NCBI GenBank assembly: GCA_930367205.1 | Contig: OV884013.1 | Span: 116,584,869 to 116,648,868, forward strand | Reading direction: 5' to 3' | DNA length: 64,000 bases | Origin: Acanthosoma haemorrhoidale | Lineage: Eukaryota > Arthropoda > Insecta > Hemiptera > Acanthosomatidae | Shown: positions 23,990-35,947 of the stretch, in pieces | Numbering within the stretch: the stretch's first letter is position 1 | How the letters are laid out: every line of letters starts with the position of its first letter | The notes under the pieces: model-generated | The model's input: only the letters and a program-made list of their open reading frames with translations | Databases searched by the model: none | Told to the model about the DNA's origin: nothing | Position numbers and translations under genes: made by a program

Positions 23990-25694
23990 GATCAGTTTTC
24001 AATGGGGTGGAATAGGTGAGCAATAAAAGAGGGAATGAGGTACACAGTGCTGCTGGGGGGGGGGGGCACTATTTGCGCAGTGATTTTTTTTCTTGTAAGC
24101 CAAGACAAAGTTGGGATACAGAGGCTTTGTGCTATATCACTGATCAGTTTTCTATGGGGTGGAATGGGTGTGCAATGAAAGAGGGAACGAGGTACACAGT
24201 GCTGCTGGGGGGGGGGCACTATTTGTGCAATGATTTTTTTTCTTGTAAGCCAAGTCGAAGTTGGGATACAGAGGCTTTGTGCTATATCACTGATCAGTTT
24301 TCAATGGGGTGGAATGGGTGAGCAATGAAAGAGGGAATAAGGTACACAGTGCTGCTGGGGGGGGGGGCCACTATTTGCGCAATGATTTTTTTTCTTGTAA
24401 GCCAAGACGAAGTGGGGATACAGAGGCTTTGTGCTATATCACTGATCAGTTTTCAATGGGGTGGAATGGGTGAGCAATGAAAGAGGGAATAAGGTACACA
24501 GTGCTGCTGGGGGGGGGGGGCACTATTTGTGCAATGATTGTTTTTCTTCTAAGCCAAGACAAAGTGTGGATACAGAGGCTTTGTGCTATATCTATATCGA
24601 TGATCAGTTTTCAATGGGGTCGAATGGGTGAGCAATGAAAGAGGGAATAAGGTACACAGTGCTGCTGGGGGGGGGGGCACTATTTGCGATATGATTTTTT
24701 TTCTTGTAAGCCAAGACGAAGTGGGGATACAGAGGCTTTGTGCTATATCACTGATCAGTTTTCAATGGGGTGGAATGGGTGAGCAATGAAAGAGGGAATA
24801 AGGTACACAGTGCTGCTGGGGGGGGGGCACTATTTGTGCAATGATTGTTTTTCTTCTAAGCCAAGACAAAGTGTGGATACAGAGGCTTTGTGCTATATCT
24901 ATATCGATGATCAGTTTTCAATGGGGTCGAATGGGTGAGCAATGAAAGAGGGAACGAGGTACACAGTGCTGCTGGGGGGGGGGGCACTATTTGTGCAATG
25001 ATTTTTTTTCTTGTAAGCCAAGACGAAGTTGGGATACACAGGCTTTGTGCTATATCTATATCGATGATCAGTTTTCAACGGGGTGGAATGGGTGAGCAAT
25101 GAAAGAGGGAATGAGGGACACAGTGCTGCTGGGGGGGGGGGGCACTATTCGTGCAATGATTTTTTCTCTTGTGAGCCAAGACGAAGTGGGGATACAGAGG
25201 CTTTGTGCTATATCACTGATCAGTTTTTAATGGGGTGGAATGGGTTAGCAATCAAAGAGGGAATGAGGTACACAGTACTGTTGTGGGGAGGGGGGGCACT
25301 ATTTGTGCAATGATTGTTTTTCTTCTAAGCCAAGACAAAGTTGGGATACAGAGGCTTTGTGCTATATCTATATCGATGATCAGTTTTCAATGGGGTGGAA
25401 TGGGTGAGCAATAAAAGAGGGAATGAGGTACACAGTGCTGCTGGGGGGGGGGCACTATTTGCGCAATGATTTTTTTTCTTGTAAGCCAAGACAAAGTGTG
25501 GATACAGAGGCTTTGTGCTATATCTATATCGATGATCAGTTTTCAATGGGGTCGAATGGGTGAGCAATGAAAGAGGGAATGAGGTACACAGTGCTGCTAT
25601 GGGTGGGGGGGGGCACTATTTGTGCAATGATTGTTTTTCTTCTAAGCCAAGACAAAGTTGGGATACAGAGGCTTTGTGCTATATCTATATCGAT
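23990..25694 (+). repeat. HOR segment, 11 monomers (1705 bp)
   Basis: Order: T1-T2-T12v-T13-T14/T12 hybrid-T13-T14/T5 hybrid-T6-T7-T8/T13 hybrid-T14. T1 has AAGACAAAGTTGGG and T2 has AAGTCGAAG, a pair that recurs in 33159-33927. The last T14 has its tract broken as ATGGGTGGGG near 25604. Confidence 0.75.
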
Positions 25695-26574
25695 GATCAG
25701 TTTTCAATGGGGTGGAATAGGTGAGCAATAAAAGAGGGAATGAGGTACACAGACCTGCTGGGGGGGGGGGGCACTATTTGCGCAGTGATTTTTTTTCTTG
25801 TAAGCCAAGACGAAGTGGGGATACAGAGATCAAAGAGGGAATGAGGGACACAGTGCTGCCGGGGGGGGGGCACTATTTGTGCAATGATTTTTTCTCTTGT
25901 GAGCCAAGACGAAGTGGGGATACAGAGGCTTTGTGCTATATCACTGATCAGTTTTTAATGGGGTGGAATGGGTTAGCAATCAAAGAGGGAATGAGGTACA
26001 CAGTACTGTTGTGGGGAGGGGGGGCACTATTTGTGCAATGATTGTTTTTCTTCTAAGCCAAGACAAAGTTGGGATACAGAGGCTTTGTGCTATATCTATA
26101 TCGATGATCAGTTTTCAAAGGGGTGAAATGGGTGTGCAATGAATGAGGGAGTGAGGTACACAGTGCTGCTATTGGGGGGGGGGCACTATTTGTGCAATGA
26201 TTTTTTTTCTTGTAAGCCAAGACGAAGTTGGGATACAAAGGCTTTGTGCTATATCACTGATCAGTTTTCAATTGGGTGGAATGGGTGAGCAATGAAAGAG
26301 GGAATAAGGTACACAGTGCTGCTGGGGGGGGGGGCACTATTTGTGCAATGATTGTTTTTCTTCTAAGCCAAGACAAAGTGTGGATACAGAGGCTTTGTGC
26401 TATATCTATATCGATGATCAGTTTTCAATGGGGTCGAATGGGTGAGCAATGAAAGAGGGAATGAGGAACACAGTGCTGCTGGGGGGGGGGGGGCACAATT
26501 TGTGCAATGATTGTTTTTCTTCTAAGCCAAGACAAAGTTGGGATACAGAGGCTTTGTGCTATATCTATATCGAT
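25695..26574 (+). repeat. HOR segment T1*-T6*-T7-T15-T13-T14a (880 bp)
   Basis: T1* carries CACAGACCTGCTG and the deletion joint ACAGAG/ATCAAAG at about 25828. T6* has GCTGCCGGGG. T15 here follows a long linker. The 6-mer occurs again at 29526-30406 with the same private variants. Confidence 0.8.
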
Positions 26575-29525
26575 GATCAGTTTTCAATGGGGTGGAATAG
26601 GTGAGCAATAAAAGAGGGAATGAGGTACACAGTGCTGCTGGGGGGGGGGGGGCACTATTTGCGCAGTGATTTTTTTTCTTGTAAGCCAAGACGAAGTTGG
26701 GATACAGAGGCTTTGTGCTATATCACTGATCAGTTTTCTATGGGGTGGAATGGGTGTGCAATGAAAGAGGGAACGAGGTACACAGTGCTGCTGGGGGGGG
26801 GGCACTATTTGTGCAATGATTTTTTTTCTTGTAAGCCAAGACGAAGTTGGGATACAGAGGCTTTGTGCTATATCACTGATCAGTTTTCAATGGGGTGGAA
26901 TGGGTGAGCAATGAAAGAGGGAATAAGGTACACAGTACTGTTGTGGGGAGGGGGGGCACTATTTGTGCAATGATTGTTTTTCTTCTAAGCCAAGACAAAG
27001 TTGGGATACAGAGGCTTTGTGCTATATCACTGATCAGTTTTCAATGGGGTGGAATGGGTGAGCAATGAAAGAGGGAATAAGGTACACAGTGCTGCTGGGG
27101 GGGGGCAACTATTTGCGGAATGATTGTTTTTCTTCTAAGCCAAGACAAAGTGTGGATACAGAGGCTTTGTGCTATATCTATATCGATGATCAGTTTTCAA
27201 TGGGGTCGAATGGGTGAGCAATGAAAGAGGGAATGAGGTACACAGTGCTGCTATGGGGGGGGGGGCACTATTTGTGCAATGATTGTTTTTCTTCTAAGCC
27301 AAGACAAAGTGTGGATACAGAGGCTTTGTGCTATATCTATATCGATGATCAGTTTTCAATGGGGTCGAATGGGTGAGCAATGAAAGAGGGAATGAGGAAC
27401 ACAGTGCTGCTGGGGGGGGGGGGCACAATTTGTGCAGTGATTGTTTTTCTTCTAAGCCAAGACAAAGTTGGGATACAGAGGCTTTGTGCTATATCTATAT
27501 CGATGATCAGTTTTCAATGGGGTCGAATGGGTGAGCAATGAAAGAGGGAATGAGGTACACAGTACTGCTGGGGGGGGGGGCACTATTTGCGCAATGATTG
27601 TTTTTCTTCTAAGCCAAGACAAAGTTGGGATACAGAGGCTTTGTGCTATATCTATATCGATGATCAGTTTTCAATGGGGTCGAATGGGTGAGCAATGAAA
27701 GAGGGAATGAGGTACACAGTGCTGCTGGGGGGGGGGACACTATTTGTGCAATGATTGTTTTTTTTCTAAGCCAAGACAAAGTTGGGATACAGAGGCTTTG
27801 TGCTATATCACTGATCAGTTTTCAATGGGGTCGAATGGGTGAGCAATGAAAGAGGGAATGAGGTACACAGTGCTGCTGGGGGGGGGGGGGCACTATTTGT
27901 GCAATGATTGTTTTTCTTCTAAGCCAAGACAAAGTTGGGATACAGAGGCTTTGTGCTATATCTATATCACTGATCAGTTTTCAATGGGGTGGAATGGGTG
28001 AGCAATGAAAGAGGGAATGAGGTACACAGTGCTGCTGGGGGGGGGGGGCACTATTTGTGCAATGATTGTTTTTCTTCTAAGCCAAGACAAAGTTGGGATA
28101 CAGAGGCTTTGTGCTATATCTATATCGATGATCAGTTTTCAACGGGGTCGAATGGGTGAGCAATGAAAGAGGGAATGAGGTACACAGTGCTGCTGGGGGG
28201 GGGGCACTATTTGTGCAATGATTTTTTTTCTTGTAAGCCAAGACGAAGTTGGGGTACAGAGGCTTTGTGCTATATCACTGATCAGTTTTCTATGGGGTGG
28301 AATGGGTGTGCAATGAAAGAGGGAACGAGGTACACAGTGCTGCTGGGGGGGGGGGCACTATTTGTGCAATGATTTTTTTTCTTGTAAGCCAAGACGAAGT
28401 TGGGATACAGAGGCTTTGTTCTATATCGATGATCAGTTTTCTATGGGGTGGAATGGGTGAGCAATGAAAGAGGGAATGAGGTACACAGTGCTGCTGGGGG
28501 GGGGGGGGGGCACTATTTGTGCAATGATTTTTTTTCTTGTAAGCCAAGACGAAGTGGGGATACAGAGGCTTTGTGCTATATCACTGATCAGTTTTCAATG
28601 GGGTGGAATGGGTGAGCAATGAAAGAGGGAATAAGGTACACAGTGCTGCTGGGGGGGGGGCACTATTTGTGCAATGATTGTTTTTCTTCTAAGCCAAGAC
28701 AAAGTGTGGATACAGAGGCTTTGTGCTATATCTATATCGATGATCAGTTTTCAATGGGGTCGAATGGGTGAGCAATGAAAGAGGGAACGAGGTACACAGT
28801 GCTGCTGGGGGGGGGGGCACTATTTGTGCAATGATTTTTTTTCTTGTAAGCCAAGACGAAGTTGGGATACACAGGCTTTGTGCTATATCTATATCGATGA
28901 TCAGTTTTCAACGGGGTGGAATGGGTGAGCAATGAAAGAGGGAATGAGGGACACAGTGCTGCTGGGGGGGGGGGCACTATTCGTGCAATGATTTTTTCTC
29001 TTGTGAGCCAAGACGAAGTGGGGATACAGAGGCTTTGTGCTATATCACTGATCAGTTTTTAATGGGGTGGAATGGGTTAGCAATCAAAGAGGGAATGAGG
29101 TACACAGTACTGTTGTGGGGAGGGGGGGCACTATTTGTGCAATGATTGTTTTTCTTCTAAGCCAAGACAAAGTTGGGATACAGAGGCTTTGTGCTATATC
29201 TATATCGATGATCAGTTTTCAATGGGGTGGAATGGGTGAGCAATAAAAGAGGGAATGAGGTACACAGTGCTGCTGGGGGGGGGGCACTATTTGCGCAATG
29301 ATTTTTTTTCTTGTAAGCCAAGACAAAGTGTGGATACAGAGGCTTTGTGCTATATCTATATCGATGATCAGTTTTCAATGGGGTCGAATGGGTGAGCAAT
29401 GAAAGAGGGAATGAGGTACACAGTGCTGCTATGGGTGGGGGGGGCACTATTTGTGCAATGATTGTTTTTCTTCTAAGCCAAGACAAAGTTGGGATACAGA
29501 GGCTTTGTGCTATATCTATATCGAT
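26575..29525 (+). repeat. HOR segment, T14-rich, with two hybrid joins
   Basis: Order: T1-T2-T12/T7 hybrid-T13 variant-T14-T14a-T14b-T14c-T14d-T17-T14e/T8 hybrid-T2-T10/T12 hybrid-T13-T14/T5 hybrid-T6-T7-T8/T13 hybrid-T14. The T12/T7 hybrid has ATAAGGTACACAGTACTG. The switch in the T14e/T8 hybrid lies at the T-tract near 28220, and that in the T10/T12 hybrid at the T-tract near 28525. Compared with 30407-33158 the first hybrid has lost about two monomers. Confidence 0.7.
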
Positions 29526-30406
29526 GATCAGTTTTCAATGGGGTGGAATAGGTGAGCAATAAAAGAGGGAATGAGGTACACAGACCTGCTGGGGGGGGGG
29601 GGGCACTATTTGCGCAGTGATTTTTTTTCTTGTAAGCCAAGACGAAGTGGGGATACAGAGATCAAAGAGGGAATGAGGGACACAGTGCTGCCGGGGGGGG
29701 GGCACTATTTGTGCAATGATTTTTTCTCTTGTGAGCCAAGACGAAGTGGGGATACAGAGGCTTTGTGCTATATCACTGATCAGTTTTTAATGGGGTGGAA
29801 TGGGTTAGCAATCAAAGAGGGAATGAGGTACACAGTACTGTTGTGGGGAGGGGGGGCACTATTTGTGCAATGATTGTTTTTCTTCTAAGCCAAGACAAAG
29901 TTGGGATACAGAGGCTTTGTGCTATATCTATATCGATGATCAGTTTTCAAAGGGGTGAAATGGGTGTGCAATGAATGAGGGAGTGAGGTACACAGTGCTG
30001 CTATTGGGGGGGGGGCACTATTTGTGCAATGATTTTTTTTCTTGTAAGCCAAGACGAAGTTGGGATACAAAGGCTTTGTGCTATATCACTGATCAGTTTT
30101 CAATTGGGTGGAATGGGTGAGCAATGAAAGAGGGAATAAGGTACACAGTGCTGCTGGGGGGGGGGGCACTATTTGTGCAATGATTGTTTTTCTTCTAAGC
30201 CAAGACAAAGTGTGGATACAGAGGCTTTGTGCTATATCTATATCGATGATCAGTTTTCAATGGGGTCGAATGGGTGAGCAATGAAAGAGGGAATGAGGAA
30301 CACAGTGCTGCTGGGGGGGGGGGGGCACAATTTGTGCAATGATTGTTTTTCTTCTAAGCCAAGACAAAGTTGGGATACAGAGGCTTTGTGCTATATCTAT
30401 ATCGAT
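29526..30406 (+). repeat. HOR segment T1*-T6*-T7-T15-T13-T14a (881 bp)
   Basis: This is the second copy of the 25695-26574 segment, with the deletion joint at 29660. The two differ mainly in G-tract lengths. Confidence 0.8.
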
Positions 30407-33158
30407 GATCAGTTTTCAATGGGGTGGAATAGGTGAGCAATAAAAGAGGGAATGAGGTACACAGTGCTGCTGGGGGGGGGGGGCACTATTTGCGCAGTGA
30501 TTTTTTTTCTTGTAAGCCAAGACGAAGTTGGGATACAGAGGCTTTGTGCTATATCACTGATCAGTTTTCTATGGGGTGGAATGGGTGTGCAATGAAAGAG
30601 GGAACGAGGTACACAGTGCTGCTGGGGGGGGGGGCACTATTTGTGCAATGATTTTTTTTCTTGTAAGCCAAGACGAAGTTGGGATACAGAGGCTTTGTGC
30701 TATATCACTGATCAGTTTTCAATGGGGTGGAATGGGTGAGCAATGAAAGAGGGAATAAGGTACACAGTACTGTTGTGGGGAGGGGGGGCACTATTTGTGC
30801 AATGATTGTTTTTCTTCTAAGCCAAGACAAAGTTGGGATACAGAGGCTTTGTGCTATATCACTGATCAGTTTTCAATGGGGTGGAATGGGTGAGCAATGA
30901 AAGAGGGAATAAGGTACACAGTGCTGCTGGGGGGGGGGCAACTATTTGCGGAATGATTGTTTTTCTTCTAAGCCAAGACAAAGTGTGGATACAGAGGCTT
31001 TGTGCTATATCTATATCGATGATCAGTTTTCAATGGGGTCGAATGGGTGAGCAATGAAAGAGGGAATGAGGTACACAGTGCTGCTATGGGGGGGGGGGCA
31101 CTATTTGTGCAATGATTGTTTTTCTTCTAAGCCAAGACAAAGTGTGGATACAGAGGCTTTGTGCTATATCTATATCGATGATCAGTTTTCAATGGGGTCG
31201 AATGGGTGAGCAATGAAAGAGGGAATGAGGAACACAGTGCTGCTGGGGGGGGGGGGGCACAATTTGTGCAATGATTGTTTTTCTTCTAAGCCAAGACAAA
31301 GTTGGGATACAGAGGCTTTGTGCTATATCTATATCGATGATCAGTTTTCAATGGGGTCGAATGGGTGAGCAATGAAAGAGGGAATGAGGTACACAGTACT
31401 GCTGGGGGGGGGGCACTATTTGCGCAATGATTGTTTTTCTTCTAAGCCAAGACAAAGTTGGGATACAGAGGCTTTGTGCTATATCTATATCGATGATCAG
31501 TTTTCAATGGGGTCGAATGGGTTAGCAATGAAAGAGGGAATGAGGTACACAGTGCTGCTGGGGGGGGAACACTATTTGTGCAATGATTGTTTTTTTTCTA
31601 AGCCAAGACAAAGTTGGGATACAGAGGCTTTGTGCTATATCACTGATCAGTTTTCAATGGGGTCGAATGGGTGAGCAATGAAAGAGGGAATGAGGTACAC
31701 AGTGCTGCTGGGGGGGGGGGGCACTATTTGTGCAATGATTGTTTTTCTTCTAAGCCAAGACAAAGTTGGGATACAGAGGCTTTGTGCTATATCTATATCA
31801 CTGATCAGTTTTCAATGGGGTGGAATGGGTGAGCAATGAAAGAGGGAATGAGGTACACAGTGCTGCTGGGGGGGGGGGCACTATTTGTGCAATGATTGTT
31901 TTTCTTCTAAGCCAAGACAAAGTTGGGATACAGAGGCTTTGTGCTATATCTATATCGATGATCAGTTTTCAACGGGGTCGAATGGGTGAGCAATGAAAGA
32001 GGGAATGAGGTACACAGTGCTGCTGGGGGGGGGGGCACTATTTGTGCAATGATTGTTTTTCTTCTAAGCCAAGACAAAGTTGGGATACAGAGGCTTTTTG
32101 CTATATCTATATCGATGATCAGTTTTCAATAGGGTCGAATGGGTGAGCAATGAAAGAGGGAATGAGGTACACAGTGCTGCTATGGGGGGGGGGGCACTAT
32201 TTGTGCAATGATTGTTTTTCTTCTAAGCCAAGACAAAGTTGGGATACAGAGGCTTTGTGCTATATCTATATCGATGATCAGTTTTCAATGGGGTGGAATG
32301 GGTGAGCAATAAAAGAGGGAATGAGGTACACAGTGCTGCTGGGGGGGGGGGCACTATTTGCGCAATGATTTTTTTTCTTGTAAGCCAAGACGAAGTTGGG
32401 GTACAGAGGCTTTGTGCTATATCACTGATCAGTTTTCTATGGGGTGGAATGGGTGTGCAATGAAAGAGGGAACGAGGTACACAGTGCTGCTGGGGGGGGG
32501 GGCACTATTTGTGCAATGATTTTTTTTCTTGTAAGCCAAGACGAAGTTGGGATACAGAGGCTTTGTTCTATATCGATGATCAGTTTTCTATGGGGTGGAA
32601 TGGGTGAGCAATGAAAGAGGGAATGAGGTACACAGTGCTGCTGGGGGGGGGGGGCACTATTTGTGCAATGATTATTTTTCTTGTAAGCGAAGACGAAGTT
32701 GGGATATTCTATGGGGTGGAATGGGTGAGCAATAAAAGAGGGAATGAGGTACACAGTGCTGCTGGGGGGGGGGCACTATTTGCGCAATGATTTTTTTTCT
32801 TGTAAGCCAAGACGAAGTTGGGATACAGAGGCTTTGTGCTATATCACTGATCAGTTTTCAATGGGGTGGAATGGGTGAGCAATGAAAGAGGGAATAAGGT
32901 ACACAGTGCTGCTGGGGGGGGGGGCCACTATTTGCGATATGATTTTTTTTCTTGTAAGCCAAGACGAAGTGGGGATACAGAGGCTTTGTGCTATATCACT
33001 GATCAGTTTTCAATGGGGTGGAATGGGTGAGCAATGAAAGAGGGAATAAGGTACACAGTGCTGCTGGGGGGGGGGGGCACTATTTGTGCAATGATTGTTT
33101 TTCTTCTAAGCCAAGACAAAGTGTGGATACAGAGGCTTTGTGCTATATCTATATCGAT
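30407..33158 (+). repeat. HOR segment, 18 monomers (2752 bp)
   Basis: Order: T1-T2-T12/T7 hybrid-T13 variant-T14-T14a-T14b-T14c-T14d-T17-T14e-T14-T8-T2-T10d-T11-T12-T13. The T14c has GGGTTAGCAATGAAAG. The T14 after T14e has CAATAGGGTCG and is preceded by GGCTTTTTGC; both marks recur near 41730-41770. Confidence 0.75.
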
Positions 33159-33927
33159 GATCAGTTTTCAATGGGGTGGAATAGGTAAGCAATAAAAGAG
33201 GGAATGAGGTACACAGTGCTGCTGGGGGGGGGGCACTATTTGCGCAGTGATTTTTTTTCTTGTAAGCCAAGACAAAGTTGGGATACAGAGGCTTTGTGCT
33301 ATATCACTGATCAGTTTTCTATGGGGTGGAATGGGTGTGCAATGAAAGAGGGAACGAGGTACACAGTGCTGCTGGGGGGGGGGGGCACTATTTGTGCAAT
33401 GATTTTTTTTCTTGTAAGCCAAGTCGAAGTTGGGATACAGAGGCTTTGTGCTATATCACTGATCAGTTTTCAATGGGGTGGAATGGGTGAGCAATGAAAG
33501 AGGGAATAAGGTACACAGTGCTGCCTGGGGGGGGGGCCACTATTTGCGCAATGATTTTTTTTCTTGTAAGCCAAGACGAAGTGGGGATACAGAGGCTTTG
33601 TGCTATATCACTGATCAGTTTTCAATGGGGTGGAATGGGTGAGCAATGAAAGAGGGAATAAGGTACACAGTGCTGCTGGGGGGGGGGGGCACTATTTGTG
33701 CAATGATTGTTTTTCTTCTAAGCCAAGACAAAGTGTGGATACAGAGGCTTTGTGCTATATCTATATCGATGATCAGTTTTCAATGGGGTCGAATGGGTGA
33801 GCAATGAAAGAGGGAATGAGGTACACAGTGCTGCTATGGGGGGGGGCACTATTTGTGCAATGATTGTTTTTCTTCTAAGCCAAGACAAAGTTGGGATACA
33901 GAGGCTTTGTGCTATATCTATATCGAT
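33159..33927 (+). repeat. HOR segment, 5 monomers
   Basis: Order: T1-T2-T12v-T13-T14. Private marks are GGTAAGCAATAAAAG in T1, AAGTCGAAG in T2 and CTGCCTGGGG in T12v. All three recur together in 42798-43569. Confidence 0.85.
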
Positions 33928-34087
33928 GATCAGTTTTCAATGGGGTGGAATAGGTGAGCAATAAAAGAGGGAATGAGGTACACAGTGCTGCTATGGGGGG
34001 GGGGGGCAATATTTGTGCAATGATTGTTTTTCTTCTAAGCCAAGACAAAGTTGGGATACAGAGGCTTTGTGCTATATCTATATCGAT
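33928..34087 (+). repeat. Single T1/T14 hybrid monomer
   Basis: It has a T1 head (AATAGGTGAGCAATAAAAG), the T14 CTGCTAT before the G-tract, GCAATATTTGTGC and a T14 tail with the long linker. A twin is at 43570-43727. Confidence 0.85.
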
Positions 34088-34862
34088 GATCAGTTTTCAA
34101 TGGGGTGGAATAGGTGAGCAATAAAAGAGGGAATGAGGTACACAGTGCTGCTGGGGGGGGGGGGCACTATTTGCGCAGTGATTTTTTTTCTTGTAAGCCA
34201 AGACAAAGTTGGGATACAGAGGCTTTGTGCTATATCACTGATCAGTTTTCTATGGGGTGGAATGGGTGTGCAATGAAAGAGGGAACGAGGTACACAGTGC
34301 TGCTGGGGGGGGGGGCACTATTTGTGCAATGATTTTTTTTCTTGTAAGCCAAGACGAAGTTGGGATACAGAGGCTTTGTGCTATATCACTGATCAGTTTT
34401 CAATGGGGTGGAATGGGTGAGCAATGAAAGAGGGAATAAGGTACACAGTGCTGCTGGGGGGGGGGGGGGCCACTATTTGCGCAATGATTTTTTTTCTTGT
34501 AAGCCAAGACGAAGTGGGGATACAGAGGCTTTGTGCTATATCACTGATCAGTTTTCAATGGGGTGGAATGGGTGAGCAATGAAAGAGGGAATAAGGTACA
34601 CAGTGCTGCTGGGGGGGGGGGGGCACTATTTGTGCAATGATTGTTTTTCTTCTAAGCCAAGACAAAGTGTGGATACAGAGGCTTTGTGCTATATCTATAT
34701 CGATGATCAGTTTTCAATGGGGTCGAATGGGTGAGCAATGAAAGAGGGAATGAGGTACACAGTGCTGCTATGGGGGGGGGGCACTATTTGTGCAATGATT
34801 GTTTTTCTTCTAAGCCAAGACAAAGTTGGGATACAGAGGCTTTGTGCTATATCTATATCGAT
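34088..34862 (+). repeat. HOR segment, 5 monomers
   Basis: Order: T1-T2-T12v-T13-T14, with T1 in the AAGACAAAGTTGGG form. Its twin is 43728-44504. Confidence 0.8.
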
Positions 34863-35947
34863 GATCAGTTTTCAATGGGGTGGAATAGGTGAGCAATAAA
34901 AGAGGGAATGAGGTACACAGTGCTGCTGGGGGGGGGGGCACTATTTGCGCAGTGATTTTTTTTCTTGTAAGCCAAGACGAAGTTGGGATACAGAGGCTTT
35001 GTGCTATATCACTGATCAGTTTTCTATGGGGTGGAATGGGTGTGCAATGAAAGAGGGAACGAGGTACACAGTGCTGCTGGGGGGGGGGGCACTATTTGTG
35101 CAATGATTTTTTTTCTTGTAAGCCAAGACGAAGTTGGGATACAGAGGCTTTGTGCTATATCACTGATCAGTTTTCAATGGGGTGAAATGGGTGAGCAATG
35201 AAAGAGGGAATGAGGTACACAGTGCTGCTATGGGGAGGGGCTACTATTTGCGCAATGATTTTTTTTCTTGTAAGCCAAGACGAAGTGAGGATACACAGGC
35301 TTTGTGCTATATCTATATCGATGATCAGTTTTCAACGGGGTGGAATGGGTGAGCAATAAAACAGGGAATGAGGTACACAGTGCTGCTGGGGGGGGGGGGC
35401 ACTATTCGTGCAATGATTTTTTTTCTTGTAAGCCAAGACAAAGTTGGGATACAGAGGCTTTGTGCTATATCACTGATCAGTTTTCTTTGGGGTGTAATGG
35501 GTGTGCAATGAAAGAGGGAACGAGGTACACAGTGCTGCTGGGGGGGGGGGGCACTATTTGTGCAATGATTTTTTTTCTTGTAAGCCAAGACGAAGTTGGG
35601 ATACACAGGCTTTGTGCTATATCTATATCGATGATCAGTTTTCAACGGGGTGGAATGGGTGAGCAATGAAAGAGGGAATGAGGGACACAGTGCTGCTGGG
35701 GGGGGGGGTGGGGGCACTATTCGTGCAATGATTTTTTCTCTTGTGAGCCAAGACGAAGTGGGGATACAGAGGCTTTGTGCTATATCACTGATCAGTTTTT
35801 AATGGGGTGGAATGGGTTAGCAATGAAAGAGGGAATGAGGTACACAGTGCTGCTATGGGGGGGGGGCACTATTTGTGCAATGATTGTTTTTCTTCTAAGC
35901 CAAGACAAAGTTGGGATACAGAGGCTTTGTGCTATATCTATATCGAT
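34863..35947 (+). repeat. HOR segment, 7 monomers (1085 bp)
   Basis: Order: T1-T2-T3-T4-T5-T6-T7/T14 hybrid. T3 has GTGAGGATACACAGG. T6 has a G-tract, a T and then five G. The hybrid has the T7 head GGGTTAGC but CAATGAAAG and CTGCTATGGG. Twins of this 7-mer are at 44505-45599 and 61043-62126. Confidence 0.85.

Larger units (their letters stand above)
24680..32200 (+). repeat. Tandem duplication, unit ~3.83 kb
   Basis: Landmarks repeat at 3831-3834 bp: the T14/T5 hybrid start at 24909 and 28742, the CACAGACCTG monomer near 25750 and 29581, T1 at 26575 and 30407, and the GAGGAACACAG monomers near 26463/30297 and 27393/31227. The outer limits are approximate because matching sequence fades into ordinary monomers. 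The join between copies is near 28525, in a T10/T12 hybrid. Confidence 0.8.
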
